Notes under the pieces: generated by a model
The model's database searches: none
What the model saw: only the letters and a program-made list of their open reading frames with translations
What the model was told of the DNA's origin: nothing
Shown here: positions 20,976 to 28,126 of the stretch, piece after piece
Numbering within the stretch: the first letter of the stretch is position 1
How the letters are laid out: each line of letters begins with the position of its first letter
Position numbers and translations under genes: made by a program
IMG/VR virus record: IMGVR_UViG_3300017989_000323
Span: 1 to 30,111 of that record
Source: a virus
Direction: 5' to 3' (one strand)
Length of the DNA: 30,111 nt

Positions 20976-21812
20976 GTGGCTCGGAATAAATCACCGGCAT
21001 TCCAGTTCTACCCGAAGGACTACCAGGCTGATGAGAATGTCCGGCTGATGTCGCCGGCAGAGCGGGGGTGGTACGTGGACCTGATGTGCTTCGAGTGGAT
21101 TGAGGGATCCATTCCGGATGACCCGGACGAACTCGCCCGGCTGGTCGGGGCACAACCCACTCAGTTCCGAAAGGCATGGGAACGAATCGGTCCCTGCTTC
21201 AAGAAAAAGCCCCGTGTTGAGGGTCGCCTAATCCATCCACGACTCGCTCATGAACGAAACGTGCAACGTAAACGGCGCGAAAAACTCTCAAGCGCAGGAA
21301 GAAAGGGGGCGGAAAAGGTGTGGGGCAACTCTGCGCAGGGTAAAAAGATAGATGGCCACGCCACCGAAAGGCCTATGGCCTCCGATGGCTCTTCATCTTC
21401 ATCTGCTTCTTCTACTGCTATTAAAGATAGATATACGGATCATTTTGAAGAATTCTGGTCAACCTACCCTCGTCGCCTCGGTGGCAATCCGAAGAAGCTC
21501 GCTTTCAAAGCCTGGACCGCCCGGCTCAGGGAGGGAATCAACCCCGCCGATCTGATCACCGCCGCGAAGGTTTATGCCCGCGACTGTGATCGCAACGGTC
21601 GTATCGGGACGGAATTCGTCATGCAGGCAGGTACGTTCCTGGGGCCGAATGAACGATGGAAGGAATACCTAGAGATGGCCGGCCAGGAACGAGAGCGGGT
21701 CCAGAGGCAGGTTGAGGAATCAAAGCCACTGCCGGAGATCTCCAAAGAGGAAAGGGCGGGGCAACTGCAGGCGATACGTGAGGCCAAGGAAAAGATCGGG
21801 GTGCCGAGATGA
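20976..21812 (+). CDS. DUF1376-type phage replication protein
   Basis: A 278-residue protein starting at a GTG five bases after the DUF5131 stop; the frame extends upstream within the previous gene but without start signals. Residues ~5-60 are a DUF1376 domain (PAFQFYPKDYQADENVRLMS, ERGWYVDLM). A low-complexity Ser/Ala linker (about 142-153) follows, then a second domain beginning FEEFWSTYPRR with KAWxxRL and a TEFVMQAGTFLGPNERWKEY-type ending, the form seen at the C-termini of phage replication-initiation proteins. It likely acts at the replication origin or in helicase loading. The C-terminal tail is charged and helical. Its stop overlaps the next gene. Confidence 0.78.
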   Translation: MARNKSPAFQFYPKDYQADENVRLMSPAERGWYVDLMCFEWIEGSIPDDPDELARLVGAQPTQFRKAWERIGPCFKKKPRVEGRLIHPRLAHERNVQRKRREKLSSAGRKGAEKVWGNSAQGKKIDGHATERPMASDGSSSSSASSTAIKDRYTDHFEEFWSTYPRRLGGNPKKLAFKAWTARLREGINPADLITAAKVYARDCDRNGRIGTEFVMQAGTFLGPNERWKEYLEMAGQERERVQRQVEESKPLPEISKEERAGQLQAIREAKEKIGVPR

Positions 21813-22339
21813 CCTGCGAAACCCCCGGTTGCCCGCACCACCAGGCGTGGGAGGTCACCACGGCCGACGGCTGGATCCGGCGGATATGTCAGCATTGCTA
21901 CGAAACCGAAGGATGGAACCGACCAGGGGCAGGAGGGAAAGCTGTGCCGATCGAGGGGATAGACCGCCCGGAATTGATCAAGCAGGGACGAAAATGGCAT
22001 TACACGACCGAGGCTGTGCAGGAACTCAACCGGCTGCACGAAGAATGCGGGACATGGCAGCTGGTGGCCGATCGTCTGAGCCTGTCGATCAGCGACATCA
22101 ACAATTACCTCCACCGGCTCCGGGAGAAGGGGTTTGAGGTGGAGTCGGGGCGTAGGAGGGGAGGCGCGCCGAAGGTCAGCGAGACCAGCAGACGAAAGGT
22201 TATGTCCCGGGGCGCCCAGGCGAGCCTGAACGATGCCAGCGCGGCCAAAGTGGTCGTCGAAATCACGTGCCCGCACTGCAAGCGGCACCTGCGAACGACC
22301 CTGTCATCCAGCAAGGTGGTGGGAATCCATGCCGACTGA
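21809..22339 (+). CDS. Zinc-finger and HTH-like hypothetical protein
   Basis: A 176-residue protein with an N-terminal Cys cluster (Cys3, Cys8, Cys27, Cys30, with His10-His11), a central helical segment (about 68-108: WQLVADRLSLSISDINNYLHRLREKG) resembling a helix-turn-helix, a basic Arg/Gly-rich linker, and a C-terminal CPHC pair near residue 152. It probably binds DNA or RNA. No family is recognised. It overlaps the replication gene by four bases and the next gene by eleven. Confidence 0.6.
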   Translation: MTCETPGCPHHQAWEVTTADGWIRRICQHCYETEGWNRPGAGGKAVPIEGIDRPELIKQGRKWHYTTEAVQELNRLHEECGTWQLVADRLSLSISDINNYLHRLREKGFEVESGRRRGGAPKVSETSRRKVMSRGAQASLNDASAAKVVVEITCPHCKRHLRTTLSSSKVVGIHAD

Positions 22340-22730
22340 CCTCACCGTCGTGGCAGAGATCCGCTCGGAGGCCTTCAAGGCCTGGCTACGGGAACACAAG
22401 CACTGGTGCCAGCGGTGTGGATCGATACGGGCGAGTGAGTTCGCACATCCCCCGCGTCGCCGGCCTTGGATCGGGATGGTCAATGGGACCTTCAGCCCGT
22501 CAAAGGCGAAAGCCAGCGACCTGGGCGGCCTGCATCTGTGCATCTACTGCCACCGCGAAGAGACCGATGATCCCCGCGGAGCCTGGCCGGATCCCCGTGT
22601 CAGAGACCGAATCGCCCTGCAGAACCTTCTCGAATACGCCGAGACACTGGATCCCGGCCGGGACCTGGAAGCCGAGTTCATGGAGCACCTGCAGCAGCTG
22701 ATAGTGGAGATGGAGGGATCAGGGCAATGA
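22329..22730 (+). CDS. HNH-like nuclease / zinc-binding protein
   Basis: A 133-residue protein. Start at the ATG that lies inside the end of the previous gene, with GGTGGG upstream. It has a treble-clef arrangement: CQRCG (residues ~27-31), EFAHPP (His near 38), GLHLCIYCHREE (CxxCH near 72-77), the layout of HNH nucleases and of related phage proteins such as DUF968/NinG-type. The helix after CxxCH is present, but a second catalytic His/Asn in the classical position is not obvious, so nuclease activity is uncertain. Early-operon position fits a recombination or homing-type function. Confidence 0.62.
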   Translation: MPTDLTVVAEIRSEAFKAWLREHKHWCQRCGSIRASEFAHPPRRRPWIGMVNGTFSPSKAKASDLGGLHLCIYCHREETDDPRGAWPDPRVRDRIALQNLLEYAETLDPGRDLEAEFMEHLQQLIVEMEGSGQ

Positions 22731-22987
22731 GCCTTCTGAGAGATTTAACAGAGGGGATAAATCGCAAGTGTCTCAACATCATCCCAGGCAAGACGGGACG
22801 CGCCTTAAATGTCTTCGCCAACTGTCGGGAAGAACTGTGCTCGTTGGATTATTTGACCGACCTCCTGCTCAATGATGATCGAGAATCGCCCGAGTCGCTT
22901 GCGCTGATACTCTCAAAGATTGGGCGCACGAAAGACGCTCTCCAGGCAAAGCTGACGGCACTCAAAGAGGAGCCCGACCATGACTGA
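22727..22987 (+). CDS. Small helical hypothetical protein
   Basis: An 86-residue helical protein with ATGA overlap at its start and an eight-base overlap with the next gene. It has two Cys (near residues 33 and 38) and a leucine-rich middle (SLDYLTDLLLND, ESLALILSKIG). No recognised family. It marks the point where the operon becomes less GC-rich. Confidence 0.55.
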   Translation: MSLLRDLTEGINRKCLNIIPGKTGRALNVFANCREELCSLDYLTDLLLNDDRESPESLALILSKIGRTKDALQAKLTALKEEPDHD

Positions 22988-23957
22988 GCCAGCAGGGAAG
23001 CCGGAGCGGCTTTGCAGAACGTGCGAAGCATACAGAGTATCACCGGACGGTGATGAGGGGTGTTCTGACCGGCGGACCAACTTTCAGTTTGCGTGGTATC
23101 TTGATGAAGATCCCGTGACCTGCCCCTATTGGCGTGTTCCCACCCCCGAAGCAGGGAAGCCGGAGCGGTGCGTCCACATGCACGCCGACGGTATCTGCGA
23201 GAAGCCCGATAATCTGACGTATGGACTCACCTGCCGAGAGAACAATCGCCCGTATTGCCCGGACTACACCCCCGAAGCCGTGGAGCCGGAGCGGAGAGAG
23301 TGGTGGTGTGCCCACTGCCGAGTATGGGTTCCGCCCGAGCGAGTGACCTATGAAGAGGTGCATGAGGATTGCGGATTCCCCGTATATCCAACGCCAGACC
23401 CCACCCCTTGGCCCGGCTTCCCGGGCCTAACACCGTGTCGTTTTTATTCGCATTCGGGACACTTTAACCTGTGCTTTATTGCGGATGAGGCGTCTCTGTG
23501 TGTTGACCCACACAACTGCACTGACTATGAGCCCACCCCCGAAGCCGGGGAGCCGGAAGAGAAAACACTTGGTTGGCTGCGGACTGGTTCCACTCCAGAG
23601 TTAAGAGCTTCCGCTGCTTCACCAGAGCCGGGGGGAGAGGGGTTGGACGTGCTTCGCATGATGGGGGGAGAGGTCTGGAGGGCAATCAGGGGAGCCATAA
23701 AGTCAACGATTGATGCACACGGCCCCATCACAGAAGAATACATCGAGAGCGCCGTGAAGAGAATTGCAGGACAACTTGCCGCCTTCAATCCCTACGACGT
23801 TTTCAAGGAAAACGCCACCCTCACCGAGCGGGTACGGGAACTGGAGGGGGCGCTGGAACAAATAACCCTGAAGGATGCTCATTCTATTAGCGAAAGTATG
23901 GACATGAAAGCAATCGCCCGCGCTGCTCTACCCCCTAAGGAAGGTGAGGAGAGATGA
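22980..23957 (+). CDS. Cys-rich multi-module protein built from repeated small zinc-ribbon-like units
   Basis: A 325-residue protein. The first ~190 residues contain about four Cys-rich units of 35-45 residues of the general form Cys-x2-Cys-x2-(Tyr/Phe)...Cys...Cys-x-(Asp/Pro)-Tyr, e.g. CRTCEAY...CPYW, then ...YCPDY, WCAHCRVW, and PCRFYSH...NCTDY. Units are separated by a repeated linker TPEAxxPE, and the repetition is also visible at DNA level. The C-terminal 120 residues are helical, with a coiled-coil stretch (ENATLTERVRELEGALEQ). It probably binds several metal ions; function is unknown. The next gene encodes a single free-standing copy of the same unit. Confidence 0.65.
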   Translation: MTEPAGKPERLCRTCEAYRVSPDGDEGCSDRRTNFQFAWYLDEDPVTCPYWRVPTPEAGKPERCVHMHADGICEKPDNLTYGLTCRENNRPYCPDYTPEAVEPERREWWCAHCRVWVPPERVTYEEVHEDCGFPVYPTPDPTPWPGFPGLTPCRFYSHSGHFNLCFIADEASLCVDPHNCTDYEPTPEAGEPEEKTLGWLRTGSTPELRASAASPEPGGEGLDVLRMMGGEVWRAIRGAIKSTIDAHGPITEEYIESAVKRIAGQLAAFNPYDVFKENATLTERVRELEGALEQITLKDAHSISESMDMKAIARAALPPKEGEER

Positions 23958-24105
23958 AGTGTGAAGATTGCGTTTATTTCAGATTTGAACGGGAGCAGTG
24001 GGGGCGGTGTCACAGATATCCCAAGCAACCGGGAGTAAAGTGGCCGCAAGTGAAGTGTCACGATTTTTGTGGAGAGTATGAAGCCGCCACCCCCGAAGAG
24101 GAGGG
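22995..24105 (+). repeat. Dispersed linker repeat (ACCCCCGAAGC..GAGCCGGAGCGG type)
   Basis: Five related DNA copies encoding the TPEAxxPE(R) linker: 22995-23009 (partial), 23139-23168, 23266-23294, 23532-23561 and 24086-24105 (partial, in the next gene). Copies share ACCCCCGAAG and, except for the last, (G/T)GGAAGCCGGA or GGAGCCGGA. They are spaced about 130-550 bases and are separated by the diverged Cys-rich units. This is the footprint of repeated duplication. Confidence 0.6.
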
Positions 24106-24109
24106 CTGA
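23954..24109 (+). CDS. 51-residue Cys-rich single-module protein
   Basis: ATG overlaps the preceding TGA. The product is one Cys-rich unit: CEDC at residues 3-6, CH at 19-20, CHDFC at 35-39 followed by GEY, and a short TPEEEG tail that matches the linker of the preceding gene. It likely binds one zinc ion. It can be seen as a free-standing copy of the unit repeated in the 325-residue neighbour. Function unknown. Confidence 0.58.
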   Translation: MKCEDCVYFRFEREQWGRCHRYPKQPGVKWPQVKCHDFCGEYEAATPEEEG

Positions 24110-24113
24110 GAAG

Positions 24114-24284
24114 ATGGCAGGAGAAAACCTACACACACCATGCATTCTGACAATAACACCGACTCAGCACGACGGGGTGTTGGTCAACGAATGGCACGTA
24201 ACAGATGACAATAGCTACACACGCACCCGAGAGTTTGAGAGCGGGGATGAGTTTCTGGAGTGGATAAACGAATGGTGGAAATAG
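24114..24284 (+). CDS. 56-residue hypothetical protein
   Basis: The ATG is preceded at good spacing by GAGGAGGG that lies in the 3' end of the previous gene. The product is acidic, with a strand-rich first half (CILTITPTQHD, VNEWHVTDD) and a C-terminal helix with WINEWWK. No family recognised; such small FLEWINEWW-type accessory proteins are common in phage early regions. Confidence 0.52.
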   Translation: MAGENLHTPCILTITPTQHDGVLVNEWHVTDDNSYTRTREFESGDEFLEWINEWWK

Positions 24285-24314
24285 CCCAGCCCCACAGAGA
24301 GGAGGGTGAGTGAG

Positions 24315-24473
24315 ATGACAGAGATGAAGCGGTTTGGATTGCGAATCGCTCTCTGGGTTGCTGATGTGATCCTGAGAGGTGAGTTGGAGCCTGATGAGCG
24401 GGACGGTCTGAAGCACATTCGGACTCATCTTCACGTCACAAGGTTTGAGGAGAGTGAGCCCGACCATGCCTGA
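24315..24473 (+). CDS. 52-residue hypothetical protein
   Basis: ATG preceded by GGAGGGTGAG. The product is basic-acidic mixed helix (KRFGLRIALWVADVIL as an amphipathic start, then ELEPDERDGLKHIRTHLH). Its end overlaps the next gene by eight bases. The overlap and Shine-Dalgarno support expression; no function can be read from it. Confidence 0.5.
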   Translation: MTEMKRFGLRIALWVADVILRGELEPDERDGLKHIRTHLHVTRFEESEPDHA

Positions 24474-24843
24474 TGCAGAGAGAGTGGAAGAGATACGGCA
24501 TCACGTTGAGACATTCAGAATACACTCAAGAGACGTATTGGGTCGAGAAGAACTACACGGTGAAGTGCTGATGTTGGCAGACCTCCTCACCGCCCTCGAC
24601 GAGTGCGAGAGAATGAAAAACAAGGTCGCTGATATCGGTGCAAAGGCGATTGCCGAGCGTGATAGCCTGCGGAGAGTGCGGGACGCTGGCAAGAATTACC
24701 GGGAAGCGGAACTGGACTTCAACAGGCGGCGATCAGACATCGACGATGCTGATTTCGATGATCTTTATAACCACCTTGTTCTGGCGGAAGAGGAGTTTGA
24801 CGCCGAACTCACCCGCCACAACACCGAACACCCGGAGGGGTAG
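24466..24843 (+). CDS. Helical hypothetical protein
   Basis: A 125-residue acidic, largely helical protein (coiled-coil-like from 20 to 110, rich in Glu, Asp, Arg and Leu). The ATG lies inside the end of the previous gene, with GAGGAGAG upstream. It ends HPEG because the codons for Glu-Gly carry the GGAGGGG used by the next gene. No family recognised. Confidence 0.55.
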   Translation: MPDAERVEEIRHHVETFRIHSRDVLGREELHGEVLMLADLLTALDECERMKNKVADIGAKAIAERDSLRRVRDAGKNYREAELDFNRRRSDIDDADFDDLYNHLVLAEEEFDAELTRHNTEHPEG

Positions 24844-24844
24844 A

Positions 24845-25048
24845 ATGGCAAACACGCGACTGATGATCCGCAGATATTGGGATGCCAAGATCGCCATACT
24901 GAAGACCGCCCGCGCCGCGACCAACGTGGCTCATGCGCTAGAACGCAACGTGCGTGCGAGCAAGGTGGTGGCAATGGCCATGTTCATTCTGCGCCTGGGC
25001 CGTGGCGGGGAGCGAAAGCTATTACAGCCCGGACACCAGGAGGGGTAA
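24845..25048 (+). CDS. Small basic hypothetical protein
   Basis: A 67-residue basic helical protein starting just after the previous stop with GGAGGGG upstream. It contains KTARAATNVAHALERNVRASKVVAMAMFILRLG, i.e. one long amphipathic helix. It too ends in QEG, with GGAGGGG at its 3' end serving the next gene. No function recognised. Confidence 0.52.
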   Translation: MANTRLMIRRYWDAKIAILKTARAATNVAHALERNVRASKVVAMAMFILRLGRGGERKLLQPGHQEG

Positions 25049-25050
25049 GG

Positions 25051-25320
25051 GTGACCCGCGACCGCTCCTATACGTCCAACGAGCAGTACATCTTCCAGAT
25101 GTGCGGAGTCGAGTCCTGGGCGGAACTATGGGAGCGGAAGACGGACATCGAGGTTGTGGCCGCCATGCTGGCCGAGGGTATAATCAGTGAGGCGGCACTG
25201 CGAGGGCGTATGATTGTCGAGAGGGTATCGCGGGCAGAGGTCAGGCGGGAAGAGATTCGGCGGATCGCCAAGGAACTCAACATGAGCATAGCGTCCGTGA
25301 GGGCGTGCGCATATCGATAG
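25051..25320 (+). CDS. Small helical, possibly HTH protein
   Basis: An 89-residue protein starting at a GTG two bases after the previous stop, with AGGAGGGG at correct spacing. Residues ~60-88 (VRREEIRRIAKELNMSIASVRACAYR) have the spacing of a helix-turn-helix with a terminal recognition helix. A Trp-containing helical part precedes it. It could be a small transcription regulator acting before the late genes; this is inference from fold and place. Confidence 0.58.
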   Translation: MTRDRSYTSNEQYIFQMCGVESWAELWERKTDIEVVAAMLAEGIISEAALRGRMIVERVSRAEVRREEIRRIAKELNMSIASVRACAYR

Positions 25321-25329
25321 GAGCGGGAG

Positions 25330-25662
25330 ATGAAGGAACCGACGATAACAACGAGCGAATGGGCGCTCACAGAGGAACAACTGAAATCTCTTGGCGGGAA
25401 ACCGATCACAATAGAAGGCGGGTTTGAAGCCACCCCAGACAGCTTACGCGCCAAGTTGGACAAGAGCCGAGGTCGAGATCTTGAAATAACGGTCGATATT
25501 ACTCCGCGCATTCTGCGCCTACTGGCACGGCTCAAGATCGTGCCCCGCCGCTGGGCTACGATAGACGTGATGGTCGAGCAGGCAGGTATCACCGATGAAT
25601 CATTCGATGTTGTTGTGACTGGCCAGCCGAGAAACGAATGGCGCATCAAGTGGCATTGGTAG
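25330..25662 (+). CDS. Hypothetical protein
   Basis: A 110-residue mixed alpha/beta protein preceded by AGGAGCGGGAG. Features: LTEEQLKSLGGKPITIEGGF, a charged middle, and a C-terminus with paired strands ending IKWHW. No family recognised. It belongs to a run of short unlinked genes with individual ribosome-binding sites. Confidence 0.55.
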   Translation: MKEPTITTSEWALTEEQLKSLGGKPITIEGGFEATPDSLRAKLDKSRGRDLEITVDITPRILRLLARLKIVPRRWATIDVMVEQAGITDESFDVVVTGQPRNEWRIKWHW

Positions 25663-25675
25663 GAGGATAATCGCA

Positions 25676-25957
25676 ATGAAAGAATTGAAGATCGGCGGCT
25701 GGACGTTCACAAAGCCCGGAGGAAGATGGCTCGTTGTGGGTGCGGCGAAAGATCCCATCCCCGCCACCATTCCCGACTCGGTTCTTGATGAGGTATATGA
25801 TATGACCGAAAGGCTGAAGCGATGGGAGACGGCAGAGGGGCTCACGGAGCTTTCCGCCGATATCGCGGCAACAAAAGGCATCAGCCCCGAGACAGTAGCA
25901 GAGACATTCAGGCTGATCAACGACAGGCTTGTTCCCCCTGACGAGATGGGAGAGTGA
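25676..25957 (+). CDS. Hypothetical protein
   Basis: A 93-residue protein with AGGAGGATAA upstream of the ATG. The first 30 residues are strand-like (LKIGGWTFTKPGGRWLVVG); the rest is two or three helices (VLDEVYDMTERLKRW, SPETVAETFRLIND). No family recognised. Its stop overlaps a GTG that is an alternative start of the next gene. Confidence 0.55.
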   Translation: MKELKIGGWTFTKPGGRWLVVGAAKDPIPATIPDSVLDEVYDMTERLKRWETAEGLTELSADIAATKGISPETVAETFRLINDRLVPPDEMGE

Positions 25958-25959
25958 AG

Positions 25960-26370
25960 ATGGAAGTCACGGTCATGCTCTGTGATGCGGCACAGGTAAG
26001 CCAGGGTAAACTGTTTGTTCTCGGCGGCGGCTGGAATGTCGCCAACGATCACCGCCAGGTGCCCGCAGCACTTGCCATCGTTGTCGATGTTCCGTGGGAT
26101 AAGTGTAACATCGAGCACAATCTGAAGGTTGAGCTTCTGGACGGTGATGATCAGCCCGTCAGATTTGCCGAGGAGAAGCCCGTCACGATCACCGGGCGCT
26201 TCGAAGCTGGCCGACCAGCCGGTATGCCTCAGGGTGCATCGGTCAACGCCGCCATGGTGCTGGGTGGGCCACCCCTGTCGCTGGATCCCGGCCAGCGGTA
26301 CGAGTGGTGCCTGTCCATCGATGATGAGGTCATGGCCCGGGCCCCATTCACGACAAGGCGGAAGCGATGA
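25960..26370 (+). CDS. DUF6941-like beta-rich protein
   Basis: A 136-residue protein with the pattern I associate with DUF6941: an opening EVTVMLCDAAQVSQGKLFVLGGGW, then PAALAIVVDVPWD, N-x-EH-x-L-KVELLDGD, and FEAGRPAGMPQG followed by a C-terminal strand pair. It is a stand-alone small beta-sandwich; members are found in bacteria and phages and lack an assigned function. The start at the ATG 25960 fits GGGAG spacing; a GTG two codons earlier overlaps the previous stop and is possible. The final codons overlap the next small gene. Confidence 0.68.
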   Translation: MEVTVMLCDAAQVSQGKLFVLGGGWNVANDHRQVPAALAIVVDVPWDKCNIEHNLKVELLDGDDQPVRFAEEKPVTITGRFEAGRPAGMPQGASVNAAMVLGGPPLSLDPGQRYEWCLSIDDEVMARAPFTTRRKR

Positions 26371-26543
26371 AGGTATGTCTTCAGCACCGATTGGTTGCAG
26401 ACGATGTTTCGCGGGAGAGGTGGCGCTGCATCGGGTGTGATCGAGTTTTCAGCCGAAGAGAACTTGAGGAGATGTCGACACTAGCGTTCTATTCCATGAT
26501 CTCGTTCGTTCGAGTCTCGACCCTGAAAGTTCTCCCAAGATGA
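26367..26543 (+). CDS. 58-residue zinc-finger-like protein
   Basis: ATG overlaps the preceding TGA. It contains Cys4, His7, Cys21 and Cys24 (CLQH...CIGCDRVFSRREL), the ligand spacing of a small zinc finger. The C-terminal half is hydrophobic-basic (TLAFYSMISFVRVSTLKVLPR). Its stop overlaps the next ATG. Function unknown. Confidence 0.52.
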   Translation: MKVCLQHRLVADDVSRERWRCIGCDRVFSRRELEEMSTLAFYSMISFVRVSTLKVLPR

Positions 26544-26674
26544 CCAGGCCGACCACCTTCGAATTATTGAGAGAACTCAACCAGCACCTCCTCAAGCTAT
26601 GCGATGAAATTCTACGAGCGATGAAGATCCCGGAGTTGATCAGCCTTATCCGGAAGGTGTTCACAAAAGTGTGA
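26540..26674 (+). CDS. 44-residue helical protein
   Basis: ATG overlaps the previous TGA (ATGA). The product is one or two amphipathic helices (FELLRELNQHLLKLCDEILRAM, then ELISLIRKVFTKV). It is the last gene of the early operon before a 153-base gap. Coupling is the main support; no function recognised. Confidence 0.48.
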   Translation: MTRPTTFELLRELNQHLLKLCDEILRAMKIPELISLIRKVFTKV

Positions 26675-26771
26675 CACCTGGCATTATCTCCTACCTGAGT
26701 GCCAGAGGACGTCCGTATCCTGATAGCGTGGTGTGGCGAATTCCTCATCTTCGTTCACGCCCTCACGCACT

Positions 26772-26808
26772 CAACCCCTCGTTGCCGGCCGGCGGGAACG
26801 GGGGGTTG
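26772..26808 (+). terminator. Strong hairpin in the gap between early and packaging genes
   Basis: CAACCCCTCGTT (26772-26783) pairs with AACGGGGGGTTG (26797-26808): 12 bp including one G-U pair, around a 13-base GC-rich loop, followed by TCCTTTATC. The T-run is weak, so this may be a leaky terminator separating early from packaging genes, or an RNA control element in the leader of the methyltransferase gene 19 bases downstream. The rest of 26675-26827 shows no gene, and I see no convincing promoter there. Confidence 0.5.
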
Positions 26809-26827
26809 TCCTTTATCGGGTAATGAA

Positions 26828-28126
26828 GTGGCGGAAAAACTAAAAATAGAAATGGTGCCCACGGAAAGCCTCAAGCCGGCACCGTATAATCCCCGGAAAA
26901 TCAGCGATGATGCACTCCAGAGACTACGCCGCGGCATCAGGGAATTCGGCATTGTGGATCCGATTGTGGTCCGCCGCAAAGGCAAGGTTGTAATTGGCGG
27001 TCACCAGAGATTGCGTGCTGCGATCGAAGAGGGAATAAAAGAGGTTCCTGTTATTTTTCTTGCAGGATTGAGCGAGGCGAAGGCAAAAGCACTAAACGTA
27101 TTATTGAACAATCCAAACGCCCAGGGTGAATGGGATGTTGATGATCTACACGAACTATTGCGTGAACTTGATGATGATGATTTTGATGCGACATTGACCG
27201 GATTCGATGAAAACGATCTTGAAGAAATGCTGGCCCAGGACGCCCCCCAGGAAGAGCGCGCTCCTGATTTAACACCACCTGAAAAACCGAAATCGAAGCG
27301 CGGAGAAATATACGAACTCGGCCCCCACCGTCTGATGTGTGGTGATGCGACGAGCGAGGAGGATGCCGAAAGCATAGTTGGGACAAAGTGTGTCCACCTT
27401 GTAATAACATCACCCCCCTACAACGTAGGAATTGATTATAGCGATCACCAAGACACTATGCCCCGAGATGACTATCTCGGACTGATTCGATCTGCCGTGA
27501 ACGTTTGGCGCGAGCGCCTTTGCAATGGGTGTTTTTTCGCGTGGAACATCGGCGTGAGACCCAAAACATATCCATATCAACAAGCAGTTATTCTCGAGAA
27601 TGCCGGGCTGGTGTTTTATAGGCAGATCGTGTGGGAGAAGGTGGGTGTTCCATATCCAGTGTGGTCATTTACAACGAAAACAAAATCTGCTCGGAAGTAT
27701 TATCCAAACTGGACGCACGAGATGATATATCTGTTTCACAAGGGCGAAGAGCCCACCGCTGGCGGGAAAATAGTCCCCGACGATGAGTTCTCGCGAGACG
27801 TGATCAATGTACCACAACACCTCGCAACAAAGGACCTGAAAACCGTTGGTCAAGCATCTGACACGCTAATAAAACGCGGTAAACCATCACACAGGGTAAA
27901 AGAGCACCCCGCTGCGTTTCCTGTCCGGCTTGCGGCCGGGTATATCAACCACCTGACGGCCGATGATGAGGTGGTATGTGATCCATTCGCGGGGTCCGGC
28001 GCAACCATCATCGCCGCCGAACAACTCGGCCGCACCTGCTATGCAATGGAGATCGATCCCGCCTACTGCGATGTCGCCCGCCGTCGATATGCCGAATACG
28101 TCAACCGCCCGGAGCTTGCACCATGA
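26828..28126 (+). CDS. ParB-like nuclease domain fused to N4/N6 DNA methyltransferase
   Basis: A 432-residue protein. Residues ~10-95 are a ParB/Srx-type domain (LKPAPYNPRKIS, then GIVDPIVV, GGHQRLRAA). The rest is a beta-class methyltransferase with the catalytic motif TSPPYN (194-199) before the AdoMet motif DPFAGSG (385-391). SPPY is more typical of N4-cytosine enzymes than the DPPY of adenine enzymes, though exceptions occur. No restriction partner lies beside it. It probably modifies phage DNA against host restriction or takes part in packaging-site marking. The GTG at 26828 is my choice of start; the frame is open further upstream, through the hairpin, without a start signal. The gene is clearly AT-richer than the early genes. 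Confidence 0.88.
   Translation: MAEKLKIEMVPTESLKPAPYNPRKISDDALQRLRRGIREFGIVDPIVVRRKGKVVIGGHQRLRAAIEEGIKEVPVIFLAGLSEAKAKALNVLLNNPNAQGEWDVDDLHELLRELDDDDFDATLTGFDENDLEEMLAQDAPQEERAPDLTPPEKPKSKRGEIYELGPHRLMCGDATSEEDAESIVGTKCVHLVITSPPYNVGIDYSDHQDTMPRDDYLGLIRSAVNVWRERLCNGCFFAWNIGVRPKTYPYQQAVILENAGLVFYRQIVWEKVGVPYPVWSFTTKTKSARKYYPNWTHEMIYLFHKGEEPTAGGKIVPDDEFSRDVINVPQHLATKDLKTVGQASDTLIKRGKPSHRVKEHPAAFPVRLAAGYINHLTADDEVVCDPFAGSGATIIAAEQLGRTCYAMEIDPAYCDVARRRYAEYVNRPELAP

Noticed and set aside
26699-26827. Longer N-terminus for the methyltransferase
   Set aside because: The extra 43 residues would run through a 12-bp hairpin, have no Shine-Dalgarno and do not resemble ParB domains; the GTG at 26828 starts the conserved region.
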